Source: Rhodospirillales bacterium (GTDB lineage: Bacteria; Pseudomonadota; Alphaproteobacteria; Rhodospirillales; Defluviicoccaceae). From it: DNA of 64,000 nucleotides. Position numbers and translations under genes: made by a program. The notes under the pieces are model-generated. The model saw nothing but the letters and a program-made list of their open reading frames with translations. It did no database searches and was not told the origin of the DNA. Below, piece by piece: positions 41,784-51,576 of the stretch (its first letter is position 1; the number at the start of each line of letters is the position of its first letter). The stretch covers positions 1-64,000 of the forward strand of contig JAEULH010000083.1 of NCBI GenBank assembly GCA_016793925.1, written 5' to 3'.

Positions 41784-43703
41784 ATGCATCCATTCCGCAC
41801 CCACACCTGCAACGAGCTTCGGCTGTCCCACGCCGGCGTCCGCGCCCGCCTGTCGGGCTGGATCCACCGCAAGCGCGATCACGGCAACCTGCTGTTCATC
41901 GACCTGCGCGACCACTACGGCGTCACCCAATGCGTGATCGACGCGTCGAGCGGGTTTTTCCTCAGCGCCACCGAGGCCCGGCCGGAGAGCGTCATCACGG
42001 TCACCGGCAGGGTCGTCGCGCGCTCGCCGGAAACGGTCAACCCGGCGGTCGCCACCGGCGAGGTCGAACTCGCCATCGACGATCTGAAGATGGAGTCGCC
42101 GGCGGAGATCCTGCCGCTGCAGGTTTCCGGCGATGCCGACTACGGCGAGGAGACGCGCCTGCGCTACCGGTTTCTCGATCTTCGCCGCGAACGCCAGCAT
42201 CGCAACATCACCCTGCGCAGCGCGATCATCGCCTCGATCCGCCGGCGGATGGTCGAGGCCGGCTTCGTCGAGTTCCAGACGCCCATCCTGACGGCGAGTT
42301 CGCCCGAAGGCGCGCGGGACTATCTCGTCCCCAGCCGCCAGCACCCGGGCAAATTCTACGCCCTGCCGCAGGCGCCGCAGCAGTTCAAGCAGCTTCTGAT
42401 GGCCTCCGGCTTCGACCGCTATTTCCAGATCGCCCCGTGCTTTCGCGACGAGGACGCCCGCGCCGACCGCTCGCCAGGCGAGTTCTACCAGCTCGACTTC
42501 GAGATGGCGTTCGCCACCCAGGACGACGTGTTCGCCGCCATCGAGCCGATCCTCCACGACGTCTTCGTCGAGTTCGGCGACGGCCGGGGGGTGACGGGCC
42601 TGCCCTTCCCGCGCATCCCCTACGACGCCAGCCTGGACTGGTTCGGAAACGACAAGCCGGACCTGCGCAATCCGCTGGTGATGGCCGACGTCGGCGAAGC
42701 CTTCCGGGGCTCCGGCTTCGGCCTGTTCGCCCGCGCGGTGGACGCCGGCGGCAGCGTTATCGCCATCCCCGCGCCCGCCGCCGCCGCGAGGCCGCGCAGC
42801 TTCTTCGACGGGCTCAACGCCTGGGCGCGCGACGAAGGCGCCGGCGGCCTCGGCTATGTCGTCTTTGCCGGGCACGGCGGAGCGGGGACGGAACCGGCCG
42901 CGGACGGCGGCGAGGCCGGCGTGAGGACGCCAGCCGGCAAGGGTCCGATCGCGAAGCATCTCGACGATGCGCGTCTCGAGGCGATCCTGACCGCGCTCAA
43001 CGACGCCGCACGCCGGGCGGCCGAAGGCCTCGGCCTGCCGCCCCGCATCTACGGCGAGGGCGACGCGGTGTTCTTCGTCAGCGCCGAGAAGGTCAAGGCG
43101 CAGCGTTTCGCCGCCGCCGCGCGCGAGCGGATCTGCGACGAGCTCGGCCTGCGCGAAGCCCGCGCCTTCCGCTTCACCTGGATCGTCGACTACCCGGCCT
43201 ACGAGCGAAACGAGGAAACCGGCCAGATCGAGTTCAGCCACAATCCGTTTTCGATGCCGCAGGGCGGTCTCGACGCGCTCGAGAGCATGGATCCGCTCAG
43301 CATCAAGGCCTACCAGTACGACATCGTCTGCAACGGCATCGAACTCTCCAGCGGCGCAATCCGCAACCATCGGCCGGATATCATGATCAAGGCCTTCGCC
43401 ATCGCCGGCTACGGCGAAGACGAGGTTCGCCGCCGCTTCGGTGGGCTCTTCAACGCCTTTCGCTACGGCGCGCCCCCCCACGGCGGCTGCGCACCCGGGA
43501 TCGACCGCATCGTCATGATGCTGGCGGACGAGCCCAACATCCGCGAGATCATCGCCTTCCCGATGAACCAGCAGGCCCAGGATCTGTTGATGGGCGCGCC
43601 CGCCGAGGTCGATGCCGCGCGGCTGAAGGAACTCAGCGTCCGCCTCGACCTGCCGAAGGCGAAGGCGACGTCCGGCGGCGGCGGGAAGCCGGAGCCGCGC
43701 TGA
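41784..43703 (+). CDS. aspS: Aspartyl-tRNA synthetase
   Basis: AspRS charges tRNA with aspartate. The 639-residue protein has the N-terminal anticodon-binding OB fold ([21 protein letters not shown]), class II motif 2 ([22 protein letters not shown]) and motif 3 ([14 protein letters not shown]), plus the bacterial GAD insert. An extra Gly/Ala-rich loop of about 20 residues precedes [17 protein letters not shown], which partly accounts for the length. A non-discriminating function, common when AsnRS is missing, cannot be judged here. It converges on hdaA. Confidence 0.96.
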   Translation: MHPFRTHTCNELRLSHAGVRARLSGWIHRKRDHGNLLFIDLRDHYGVTQCVIDASSGFFLSATEARPESVITVTGRVVARSPETVNPAVATGEVELAIDDLKMESPAEILPLQVSGDADYGEETRLRYRFLDLRRERQHRNITLRSAIIASIRRRMVEAGFVEFQTPILTASSPEGARDYLVPSRQHPGKFYALPQAPQQFKQLLMASGFDRYFQIAPCFRDEDARADRSPGEFYQLDFEMAFATQDDVFAAIEPILHDVFVEFGDGRGVTGLPFPRIPYDASLDWFGNDKPDLRNPLVMADVGEAFRGSGFGLFARAVDAGGSVIAIPAPAAAARPRSFFDGLNAWARDEGAGGLGYVVFAGHGGAGTEPAADGGEAGVRTPAGKGPIAKHLDDARLEAILTALNDAARRAAEGLGLPPRIYGEGDAVFFVSAEKVKAQRFAAAARERICDELGLREARAFRFTWIVDYPAYERNEETGQIEFSHNPFSMPQGGLDALESMDPLSIKAYQYDIVCNGIELSSGAIRNHRPDIMIKAFAIAGYGEDEVRRRFGGLFNAFRYGAPPHGGCAPGIDRIVMMLADEPNIREIIAFPMNQQAQDLLMGAPAEVDAARLKELSVRLDLPKAKATSGGGGKPEPR

Positions 43704-43718
43704 GGCACAGCCCGGCGT

Positions 43719-44441
43719 CTACGGCGCGCGCGACGCCGCTCGTGGCGGCGACGGCATCGCGTCGCACTCGGCGAGAACGGCCCGCGCCAGCGGTATCGTC
43801 ACCGCCTGGCGCCGCGCCAGCGCCGCGGCGTCGATTTTCTCGACGAGCCGACCGGCCGCGGCGAGCGAGCGCTCCATGCGGGCGAGGAGATAACCGAGCA
43901 CGTCGTCGCCGACGCGAAGCTGGCGATCGACGAACAGCTTGCCCATCACCGCGCGCATCAGGGCCTCGTCCGGCTCGTCGATGCCGACCGTACACGCCGC
44001 GTTCAGCCGCGAGGCGAGATCGGGAAGCGCGAGCGGCCAGCGCGCCGACGGCTGATGCGCTGTCAGCAGCAGCTTGCGCTGCGTTTGCGCCGCGGCGTTC
44101 ACGAGGTGCAGCAGGGCCGGCTCTCCCCCGGACGCCCTGACGCAGAGGTCGGCATCGTCGAGCACGGCGGCCGGCGCCTGCTCGAAGACGGAGAGCGGGT
44201 CGCCGCCGACAAGGTCGTCGCCGGCGAGCCGGGCGGCGCCGCTGCCTTGGCCGAAGGCCCGAGCGAGATGGGATTTGCCGCAGCCTGTCGGGCCATGGAG
44301 AAGCAGGACCGGCGTCGGCCAGTCCGGCCAGCGGCGCAGCCAGGCGACGGCGTCGGCATTGCTCGCGGCGACGAGGAAATCGGAGCCGGCCATCGCCGGC
44401 TCGTGGGCGAACGCGAGAGGAAGCTGGCGGCCGTCACTCAC
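43719..44441 (-). CDS. hdaA: DnaA-related regulatory inactivator HdaA
   Basis: HdaA promotes hydrolysis of DnaA-ATP with the beta clamp, limiting replication initiation. The 240-residue protein starts with the clamp-binding motif QLPLAF (residues 6-11), followed by an AAA+ module with Walker A LHGPTGCGKSHLARAF and Walker B AAVLDDADLC, sensor-like SRLNAACTVGIDEPDE, and no DNA-binding domain IV, which separates it from DnaA. The start is GTG 44441; it overlaps the perM gene end by eight bases. Placement after perM is conserved in proteobacteria. Confidence 0.92.
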   Translation of the reverse strand: MSDGRQLPLAFAHEPAMAGSDFLVAASNADAVAWLRRWPDWPTPVLLLHGPTGCGKSHLARAFGQGSGAARLAGDDLVGGDPLSVFEQAPAAVLDDADLCVRASGGEPALLHLVNAAAQTQRKLLLTAHQPSARWPLALPDLASRLNAACTVGIDEPDEALMRAVMGKLFVDRQLRVGDDVLGYLLARMERSLAAAGRLVEKIDAAALARRQAVTIPLARAVLAECDAMPSPPRAASRAP

Positions 44442-45558
44442 GGTCGGCGACCGCCTCCGACCGCTCCGCAGCGGCGTCGCCGCCGCCGTCCGCAGGTTCG
44501 CCGCTGCGGCTGCGATAGAGCGGGCTCTGCAGGTAGCGTGCGATGGCGAAGCGGACCAGGACGCCGATGACCGCCGCCGCCGGCACCGCCAGCAGCACGC
44601 CGGTGAACCCGAGCAGGGCGCCGCCGGCCATCAGAGCGAACAGCACCCAGACGGGATGAAGCCCGACCCGCTGACCGACGAGGCGCGGCGTCAGAACGTA
44701 ACCTTCCAGGATCTGCCCCGTGGCGAACACCGCGGCGACCAGACCGATCGGCAGCCAGCTGTCGAACTGCGCGAGCGCGAGGCCGAAGCCGACGACCAGG
44801 CCGAGCCCGGTGCCGAGGTAGGGTATGAACGAAATGAGCCCGGCGCCGACCCCCACCAGCACCCCGAAGTCGAGACCGACAAGGGTCAGCCCGACCGCAT
44901 ACCAGGTTCCCAGGGCGAGGCAGACCAGCGCCTGGCCGCGAACGAAACCGGACAGGCGATCGTCGATCTCGCCAACCTGTTCGCGGATCGTGGCCGCGGC
45001 GCCGCGCGGCAAGAGGCCGTCGACGTGGGCGACGATCCGGTCCCAGTCGCGGAGCAAATAGAACGCCACGACCGGCATGATCACGACCAGCGACAAGGCG
45101 TTGAAGAGGGCGAGGCCGCCGCTCCACAGCCCGCCGACGATCTGCCCGAGCCAGCCGAGGATGTTCCCGGCGACGTCGCCGACCGCCGAGCGCAGGCGTT
45201 CCACCTCGGCATCGGACAGCGATGCCTGAAGCCGCTCGAACATCGGCATGATCGCGTCGCGGCCCTTCTGGATGTAGTCCGGCAGGCGGGCCAGAAGTTC
45301 GACGACCTGGACCTGAAGGATCGGGAAAAGCAGAACGGCGGCAGCGACGAGGACCGCAAGGAAAGAGCCGAGGATGATCAGGACGGCGGCGGTGCGGGGG
45401 CAGCCGACGGCTTCCAGCCGGTCGGCCAGCGGGTCGAGCAGGTAGGCGACGGCCATGCCGGCGATGAACGGCGGCAGCGCACCGCGCAGCTCGTAGATCA
45501 GGACGGCGCCGACGACGGCAAGGCCGAGCCAGATCAGCTGGCGCCGCTCGACGGTCAT
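44434..45558 (-). CDS. perM: AI-2E family/PerM-like permease
   Basis: A 374-residue inner-membrane protein of the AI-2 exporter/PerM superfamily with about eight hydrophobic segments. Typical motifs are PFIAGMAVAYLLDPLADRLE at the N-terminus, VVIMPVVAFYLLRDWDRI, FVRGQALVCLALGTWY, and SFIPYLGTGLGLVVGF with GQILEGYVLTPRLVGQRVGL. The transported solute is unknown. It overlaps hdaA by eight bases and follows the DUF2066 gene by 11, so the three form an operon. Confidence 0.87.
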   Translation of the reverse strand: MTVERRQLIWLGLAVVGAVLIYELRGALPPFIAGMAVAYLLDPLADRLEAVGCPRTAAVLIILGSFLAVLVAAAVLLFPILQVQVVELLARLPDYIQKGRDAIMPMFERLQASLSDAEVERLRSAVGDVAGNILGWLGQIVGGLWSGGLALFNALSLVVIMPVVAFYLLRDWDRIVAHVDGLLPRGAAATIREQVGEIDDRLSGFVRGQALVCLALGTWYAVGLTLVGLDFGVLVGVGAGLISFIPYLGTGLGLVVGFGLALAQFDSWLPIGLVAAVFATGQILEGYVLTPRLVGQRVGLHPVWVLFALMAGGALLGFTGVLLAVPAAAVIGVLVRFAIARYLQSPLYRSRSGEPADGGGDAAAERSEAVADRE

Positions 45559-45569
45559 CGGCGTCGGCC

Positions 45570-46706
45570 TCAGGAGCGCGGCCGCGCGGTCAGCACAAGG
45601 CCCTCCGCACCCTGCCGAAGGATGAGGTCCGCCTGCTCCAGGGCGAGGCCCAACTGCTCGGCGGTCCCATAATGATGGATGTTGATGAGCGCATGCGAAC
45701 GCGTCAGCAGCACGACGTCCGTCTTCTCGATGGTCTCGACGCCGTCGAGGCGACGGCGCACGGTCAGCCAGTCCTCAAGGCTCGAAATCGGTACGGCGAC
45801 CGACTCGACGGCAGCCTGCGACGCCACCACCAGGTTCTCGCGCTTCCACTGGTTTTGCACTTCCGTCATGGTCGCTTCCGCGGCGCGGGCGAGCAAGTCG
45901 TCGGCGCTTTCCCCGTTCGTCGCAGTGTACCGGCGGGTCGGCCCCTTCCGCGCCCCGTCGGCGCCGTAAAGGGTCAGCGCGACCGTGAGCTCGGCGGCGC
46001 CCGATCCGGTGTCGGGAGCGAGAACGGCGAACGGCACCAGTGCGTCGACCGCCCCGTAGTGCAGAGCGATCTCGCGCATCCGGTCGGCGTCGCCGACGGC
46101 AGCCTGCTCGGCGTCGATGGCCGCCATGTCGGCGGCGTCGCCCATCGGGATCATCACCGGAACCAGTTGCCCGCCGGGCAGCGCGCGCCAGGCCGCCAGC
46201 CACGGGTTCGGCTCATCCCACAGAACCAGCGAACCTTCGCTGCGCAACACGGGCAGAACCACGAGCGTCTTCGCTCTGGTCAGCGCGTAGGGAACGCCCC
46301 TTTGCGCCAGCAGAAGACGAACCTCGTCTTCCTTGAAGGTGTAGTTCAGGGTCGCGATGTAGCGCACCGAAGAATACTTCTCGTCGGCGACGGAGAAGTC
46401 CCTGATCATCGTCTCGATCTGGGCGTCGGAGACCTTGCCGACCTTGGCTCGATCCGAAGACAGCGTCATCCGGTCGATGAGCTGCCAGAAGGCGTCGCGT
46501 GCGCCCTTGCTCATCGCCTGCTCGCGAGCGGCCGCGGCGGTCTGTGCGGTCACGTCGACCGGAATGCCGCGAACATCGAACAGCCCGACCTGTGCGGCCG
46601 TCGGATCCGCCAGATCCTGAGCGGCGACCCTGGCCACCGCCAGGACCATGACAAGACAGGCGATGAGGACTGGCCGGCCGAACGGCGACGCTCCCCGATC
46701 GGTCAT
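45570..46706 (-). CDS. DUF2066 domain secreted protein
   Basis: A 378-residue exported protein. The signal peptide (RPVLIACLVMVLAVARVAA) precedes a domain beginning FDVRGIPVDVTAQTAAAAREQAM and containing FSVADEKYSSVRYIATLNYTF, matching DUF2066, a family usually encoded between purM and perM. Its function is not known. ATG 46706 is the nearest start to the signal; ATG at 46727 or upstream would add a few residues. It is divergent from purM and shares base 46706 with the only non-ATT purM start. Confidence 0.83.
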   Translation of the reverse strand: MTDRGASPFGRPVLIACLVMVLAVARVAAQDLADPTAAQVGLFDVRGIPVDVTAQTAAAAREQAMSKGARDAFWQLIDRMTLSSDRAKVGKVSDAQIETMIRDFSVADEKYSSVRYIATLNYTFKEDEVRLLLAQRGVPYALTRAKTLVVLPVLRSEGSLVLWDEPNPWLAAWRALPGGQLVPVMIPMGDAADMAAIDAEQAAVGDADRMREIALHYGAVDALVPFAVLAPDTGSGAAELTVALTLYGADGARKGPTRRYTATNGESADDLLARAAEATMTEVQNQWKRENLVVASQAAVESVAVPISSLEDWLTVRRRLDGVETIEKTDVVLLTRSHALINIHHYGTAEQLGLALEQADLILRQGAEGLVLTARPRS

Positions 46707-47833
46707 TGCATGAGGCCTCGGATCCATTATGGTCGGAGCCAGTTCTAGCATGTCGGCCGGAGGATGACATTAGCGGTTTCGACTACAAGGCGGCTGGGGT
46801 CGACATCGACGCCGGGGCCCGACTGGTCGACGAGATCGCACCGCTGGCCGCGGCCACGCGCCGCAGCGGCGTCGTCTCCGGCCTCGGCGGCTTCGGCGCC
46901 CTCTTCGACCTGCGCGACACCGGTTACCGGGACCCCGTTCTCGTCGCTTCGACCGACGGGGTCGGCACGAAGCTGAAGGTTGCTTTTGCCGCCGGCGTTC
47001 ACGATTCCATCGGCATCGATCTTGTCGCCATGTGCGTCAACGATCTTGTCGTCCAGGGCGCGGAGCCTTTGTTCTTCCTCGATTATTTTGCCACCGGCCG
47101 GCTTCGTCTGGACACCGCGCGCGCCGTCGTCGGCGGGATCGCCGCCGGCTGCAGGGAGGCCGGTTGCGCCCTGATCGGCGGCGAGACCGCCGAAATGCCC
47201 GGCATGTACGCCCACGACGACTACGACCTCGCCGGTTTTGCGGTCGGCGCGGTGGAGCGCGATCGCATCGTCGGCAGCGATCCGCCGCGTGCGGGCGATG
47301 TGGTCCTCGGCCTCGCCGCGTCGGGGTTGCATGCCAACGGCTTTTCGCTCGTCCGCCGGATCGTCGCCGAGAAGGGCTACGACTACGGCGATGCCGCACC
47401 GTTCGCCGCCGATGCATCCCTCGCCCAGGCCCTGCTCCGGCCGACCCGGATCTACGTGCGAAGCTGCCTTGCGGCCATCGCCGGCGGCGGCGTGCGGGGG
47501 CTGGCGCACATCACCGGCGGCGGCCTGATCGAGAACATTCCCCGCGTCCTTCCGGACCCGCTGGCGGTAGAGCTGGAGGCGAAGGCCTGGCCGCTGCCGC
47601 CGGTCATGGACTGGCTGAAAAGCGCCGCGCATCTGCCGGCGGCGGAGATGGCCCGGACGTTCAACTGCGGGCTTGGCATGATCTGCATTGCCGCCGCCGA
47701 TCGGGCCGACGACGTCGCCGCAGCATTCGCTCAAGGAGGCGAGACGTTGTATACGGTCGGCCGTGTGGTTCGCCGCGACGACGGCGGGCCGAGCGTCATC
47801 CTGCGCGACGTGGAGCAGGCATGGCCGCGGTAG
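46706..47833 (+). CDS. purM: Phosphoribosylformylglycinamidine cyclo-ligase (start uncertain)
   Basis: PurM closes the imidazole ring in purine synthesis. The family core begins FDYKAAGVDIDAGARLVDEI and continues with DGVGTKLKVAF, GAEPLFFLDYFATG, GGETAEMPGMY, GLAASGLHANGFSLVR and GGGLIENIPRVLP. The protein is intact, but the start is odd. No in-frame ATG or GTG precedes the core; the candidates are TTG 46706 and ATT 46769. The latter has GGAGG (46759-46763) five bases upstream and gives a normal N-terminus. An ATG at 46764 is out of frame by one. purN overlaps the end by 13 bases. Confidence 0.9.
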   Translation: MHEASDPLWSEPVLACRPEDDISGFDYKAAGVDIDAGARLVDEIAPLAAATRRSGVVSGLGGFGALFDLRDTGYRDPVLVASTDGVGTKLKVAFAAGVHDSIGIDLVAMCVNDLVVQGAEPLFFLDYFATGRLRLDTARAVVGGIAAGCREAGCALIGGETAEMPGMYAHDDYDLAGFAVGAVERDRIVGSDPPRAGDVVLGLAASGLHANGFSLVRRIVAEKGYDYGDAAPFAADASLAQALLRPTRIYVRSCLAAIAGGGVRGLAHITGGGLIENIPRVLPDPLAVELEAKAWPLPPVMDWLKSAAHLPAAEMARTFNCGLGMICIAAADRADDVAAAFAQGGETLYTVGRVVRRDDGGPSVILRDVEQAWPR

Positions 47834-48489
47834 GGAGCGGACGAAGGCTGCGGATCGGCGTGTTGATCTCCGGGCGCGGCAGCAACCTGCAATCGCTCAT
47901 CGATGCGACGAAGCAGGCCGACTACCCCGCCGAAATCGGGCTCGTCATCGCCAACACCGCGGGCGCGTACGGCCTCGAGAGGGCGCGCGCGGCGGGCGTC
48001 GCGACGCAGGTGATCGACCACACCGCCTACGCCTCGCGCGGCGCCTTCGAGACTGCGCTGAGCGAGGCCCTGAACGCCTCAGGCTGCGAACTCGTCTGCC
48101 TCGCCGGCTTCATGCGGCTGCTCACCGAACCGTTCGTCGAGGCATGGTGGGACCGCCTGATCAACATTCATCCGTCGCTGCTGCCGGCGTTTCGCGGTCT
48201 GCAGGTCCACGAAAGGGTCATCGCCTACGGCGCCCGCTTCACCGGCTGCACCGTGCACTTCGTCCGCCCTGCGATGGACGACGGCCCGATCGTCGTTCAG
48301 GCGGTGGTTCCCGTCTTCGACGACGACGATCCGGACCGCCTCGCCGCGCGCGTCCTCATCGAGGAACACCGGATCTACCCGTTGGCCGTTCGCCTGATCG
48401 CGGAGGCACGGGTGCGCGTCGAGGGCGCCCGCGTCCGCATCGCCGGCGCACCCCGCGACGACGTTTCGCTGATCAACCCTCGGGCGTAA
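47821..48489 (+). CDS. purN: Phosphoribosylglycinamide formyltransferase
   Basis: PurN transfers formyl from 10-formyl-tetrahydrofolate to GAR. The 222-residue protein has the phosphate loop ISGRGSNLQSLID, ANTAGAYGLERA, the catalytic INIHPSLLPAFRGLQ and TVHFVRPAMDDGPIVVQA. The ATG lies 13 bases before the purM stop, so translation is coupled. The pair forms the purMN operon and is paired functionally with purU, 17 kb away, which uses the same cofactor. Confidence 0.95.
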   Translation: MAAVGSGRRLRIGVLISGRGSNLQSLIDATKQADYPAEIGLVIANTAGAYGLERARAAGVATQVIDHTAYASRGAFETALSEALNASGCELVCLAGFMRLLTEPFVEAWWDRLINIHPSLLPAFRGLQVHERVIAYGARFTGCTVHFVRPAMDDGPIVVQAVVPVFDDDDPDRLAARVLIEEHRIYPLAVRLIAEARVRVEGARVRIAGAPRDDVSLINPRA

Positions 48490-48571
48490 GCGGCCGCGAC
48501 CCGGACCGAGGGAGCGCCGCCGGCCGCCGGGCGCCCACCTCAAACGGTCCCTTTCGAGAGCGCCCCGGGCG

Positions 48572-48994
48572 CTACCCGACGATCTCGATGTCGCTGAAGA
48601 AAAACTTGATCTCCTTCGCCGCGTTCTCGGGCGAATCCGAGCCGTGCACGGCGTTCTCCTGCACGTTCTGGCCGAACGCGTGACGGACGGTGCCTTCGGC
48701 GGCGTTGGCGGGGTTCGTCGCACCCATGATTTCGCGGTTGCGGGCGATCGCGTTGTCGCCTTCGAGAACCTGCGCGACGACCGGCCCGGAGGTCATGTAC
48801 TCCACCAGCTCATCGTAGAACGAGCGCTCGGCATGCACGGCGTAGAACTGCTCGGCCATGGTCTTGGTCAGATGCAGACGTTTTTGCGCGACCACCTGCA
48901 GCCCGCCCTCTTCGAACATGGCGATGATCTTTCCGGTCACATTGCGCGCCGTCGCGTCGGGCTTGATGATCGACAACGTCCGTTCCGCGGCCAT
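48572..48994 (-). CDS. ndk: Nucleoside diphosphate kinase
   Basis: Ndk moves the gamma phosphate between nucleoside triphosphates through a phospho-His. The 140-residue protein shows the N-terminal [58 protein letters not shown] and the active-site block [12 protein letters not shown] with the catalytic His. A purine-rich AAGGGG site is nine bases before the ATG. It is monocistronic and convergent with purN. Confidence 0.97.
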   Translation of the reverse strand: MAAERTLSIIKPDATARNVTGKIIAMFEEGGLQVVAQKRLHLTKTMAEQFYAVHAERSFYDELVEYMTSGPVVAQVLEGDNAIARNREIMGATNPANAAEGTVRHAFGQNVQENAVHGSDSPENAAKEIKFFFSDIEIVG

Positions 48995-49265
48995 GGCAGT
49001 AGTCCCCTTCTTCTTGCGATCAATTGGAAAATCCGCTCAGGCGAGCCCCATTGGCCGGGGCCCATGTCCACCTGCGCCGGAACCTCCATCCGCCGCAAGG
49101 ACGCGGCCTTATAGACTCCGCCCGCAGTGGTGACAAGCGCGACGGAGCGGCCCGAAGCTGGCGGCTGGCGGCGGTTGGCGACGCGACCGGATCCTGCGAT
49201 CGCCCAGCCGAACCGTTTACAGGGATTTCGGCGAGGAGCCGTCGATTCAGGCGCGGGCACCCCGG

Positions 49266-49931
49266 TCAGGCAACGATCGCCGGAAGATGGCCGATTTTCA
49301 CATACAACAGGCAGCCTTCGAGGCTGAACGGCGCATGCCGGCTGCCCGGAGGATTGCGCAACCAGGAACCGGCCGCGTAACGGCCCTCCTCGTCCTCGAC
49401 GGCGCCATCCACCACCAGGATCTCCTCGCCGCCGGGATGATCATGGGGAGCAAACCGGGTCTGGGGCGCATAGCGGACGAGCGAGACGCGCTCGCTGCCG
49501 AAGCCGTGCAGCGGTAGGACGGCGATGCCGCGCGACAGCCCGGGAAACCATTCCTCGGCGTGGGTGTCGACGACCACCCGCGCACGATCGTCGGGGTGAA
49601 ACTGACACCGCTTGACGAACAGGACGCAGCCGCCGTCGCTCCACGACTCCTGCCCCGCTCCCGGCGGGTTGCGGATGTAGGTCCCGCGCGGGTAGGCGCC
49701 GGCGTCGTCGGCGAAGGCGCCGTTCAGGACCAGGATCTCCTCGCCCGGCGAGCGCTTGCGGCCCGCAGACCGGCTGTTCGGTCGATAGCGAACGATGCCG
49801 GTCATCCGCGCCTCCTCGTCGCCGTGGCACTCGAGCACCCGCCGCTCGATGCCGGCGGTCGGCGACGCCGTCCACTCCGCCTCGTCGGCGAAACTCACGG
49901 CTCGTTCGGCAAGGTCCGCATGCAGGCGCAT
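49266..49931 (-). CDS. Double-cupin protein (ChrR-like)
   Basis: A 221-residue protein with two cupin units. The first (about 40-105) carries PGEEILVLNGAFADDAG and YPRGTYIRNPPG but has RKR where metal-binding His residues are expected. The second (about 140-215) has FAPHDHPGGEEILVVDG with HxH and GSWLRNPPGSRH, so only this one seems able to bind metal. The pattern matches the cupin part of ChrR anti-sigma factors, but no zinc-binding anti-sigma domain precedes it, so it need not be one. ATG 49931 is the likely start, as the upstream frame is low-complexity. It follows the DJ-1-like gene downstream on the same strand. Confidence 0.75.
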   Translation of the reverse strand: MRLHADLAERAVSFADEAEWTASPTAGIERRVLECHGDEEARMTGIVRYRPNSRSAGRKRSPGEEILVLNGAFADDAGAYPRGTYIRNPPGAGQESWSDGGCVLFVKRCQFHPDDRARVVVDTHAEEWFPGLSRGIAVLPLHGFGSERVSLVRYAPQTRFAPHDHPGGEEILVVDGAVEDEEGRYAAGSWLRNPPGSRHAPFSLEGCLLYVKIGHLPAIVA

Positions 49932-50106
49932 AACCCGCTGGCGCCATCTCCGTCGTTCGCGGCGCGGCTCCGATCGGCCGCCACCGCGTCCACAAGGCGG
50001 GATCATACCACAGGCTGCGGCCGCGCGCTGTCCGGAAGAGCCGGCGCCCCGTTCCACCGGGGCCGCGGGCGCGAACGCGAGCGGCCCGCGACGCGGGCCG
50101 CCTCGC

Positions 50107-51462
50107 TCAGCGTCGCTGGATGCGCTCGACCGCAGGGTCGTCCTTCGTCAGGGGACGTCCGCGTCCGTCTCCGGCGATGAAGTAGTCGCCGTTCAGACCG
50201 CCGAGCCGGCTGGCCAGCATCAGGTCCGCCGCACTGTCTCCGTCCTCCACGGTGTTGCCGGTGATGATCGCGCCGCCGCTCAGGACCGCCATCGGCGCCT
50301 GACCAAGCTCCATGACATAGCCCCCCTCTTCCGGCCCGATCGCCTGCTTCAGCATGTCGCTGAGGTTGATCGGCGCGGCGCCGCTGATGGAGGGATAATA
50401 GGTTTCGTCCGGGTTCATGGTCGCCGTGTACTCCGTGAAGTTGTCGGCGTCGCCATGGCCGGTTGCGAAATGACCTTGCAGAAGGTAGGCGCCGGTGAGC
50501 GAATCCTTGGCCTGGGCGAGCGCGATCGAGCCATAGCAGATGCACGCGACCGGCTTGCCGCCCTTGACGAACGCCTCGAGCAGCGCCCAGTCCCGGGTGT
50601 TGTTCCCGAAGTCGCCGATCGCGCCGCCGCCGCCGACCCAGGCCATGCCGGCGAACGAATCGAGGGCCTCCAGGTCGGGATCGAGGCGCGCCGCGTAATC
50701 GTCCCGAACGCCCTCGCCCTGCTTGGGGCGCGGATAGCTGTCGCGAACGATGTCGCGCAGGCTCGTCGGTTTTTGCAAGAAGCCGGTGAATTCGCCGACC
50801 GGGTCCAGCTCGGGAGGCACGACCTCGGCGCCCTGCGCGATCGCGGCATTGCGCCTTTCATCGTACCTGGCGCGCTGGGCGGGCGTGAGGAACTGCCGGC
50901 CCAGGCGGGCGATTCCTTCCGTAATCTGCAGCGCATTCAACGCCTGGTCGGAAAACGGCGCGACCGTGGTCACGCCGTAGGGAATGGGTTCTTCTCCGTG
51001 CTCGGTGATGGGAACGATGCGGGCGCCCTTGAGCATCAACTTGCGAACGAAGAGGGTGAATTCGGGACTGAAGTAACCGGAAACCGGAACCCGTACGCCG
51101 AACGTCTCGCCGTTGGCGAAGAACTTGCCGCGAATGTCGACACCGGTCCTGCGGCTGACATCCTCGTCGACCATCTCGATGAGCGTATCCTTGCCGGTCC
51201 CATCGCTCAGCGCCGCGGCAAGCCGTTCGATCCGAAGATGGCGATCCACCGGGGTCGGGCGCGCCGTCGCAAACAAAGGCAGTTTGTTGGCCGACGCATA
51301 GGCGGTGTGCCGGGCGGCCTCCGCGTAACTCGCGTAGGCCTGCCTCCAGTCGATCCGGCCGCCATGGGCGCTGTCTACGGCGCGGCCGACCTTGTCGTCC
51401 TGGGCGTCCATTCCCCCATATGTCGCTCGATTCCCAAACCCCGTCGTCGTTCTCTCAGCCAT
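50107..51462 (-). CDS. Enlarged DJ-1/PfpI-superfamily protein
   Basis: A 451-residue protein, about twice the size of a usual DJ-1/PfpI domain. The DJ-1 parts are recognisable: the opening strand and Glu motif VSGYFSPEFTLFVRKLM (127-143), the glycine loop AWVGGGGAIGDFGNN (274-288), the nucleophile elbow VACICYGSIALA (305-316, Cys309 in the position of the reactive Cys, with Tyr instead of His after it) and the C-terminal IITGNTVEDGDSAADLM. An N-terminal extension of about 125 residues and an insert at roughly 165-265 separate these. Family members act as glyoxalases, deglycases or chaperones; the reaction here is unknown. It has a GAGGAGG ribosome site. Confidence 0.72.
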   Translation of the reverse strand: MAERTTTGFGNRATYGGMDAQDDKVGRAVDSAHGGRIDWRQAYASYAEAARHTAYASANKLPLFATARPTPVDRHLRIERLAAALSDGTGKDTLIEMVDEDVSRRTGVDIRGKFFANGETFGVRVPVSGYFSPEFTLFVRKLMLKGARIVPITEHGEEPIPYGVTTVAPFSDQALNALQITEGIARLGRQFLTPAQRARYDERRNAAIAQGAEVVPPELDPVGEFTGFLQKPTSLRDIVRDSYPRPKQGEGVRDDYAARLDPDLEALDSFAGMAWVGGGGAIGDFGNNTRDWALLEAFVKGGKPVACICYGSIALAQAKDSLTGAYLLQGHFATGHGDADNFTEYTATMNPDETYYPSISGAAPINLSDMLKQAIGPEEGGYVMELGQAPMAVLSGGAIITGNTVEDGDSAADLMLASRLGGLNGDYFIAGDGRGRPLTKDDPAVERIQRR

Positions 51463-51576
51463 GTGTGCCTCCTCGGGCCGTATCGAACGCTGCCGGAAAG
51501 GTTTGCCGGCGCGTCCTTTGGAAGGACAAGCCTACCGACTGCTGCGGCGAGATCAACGAGCGCCTCGCCTGCCCGC

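Noticed and set aside
46764-46976. ATG with good ribosome site giving a 70-codon frame at the purM start
   Set aside because: It is out of frame with the purM core and has no conserved sequence; the site may instead serve purM itself.
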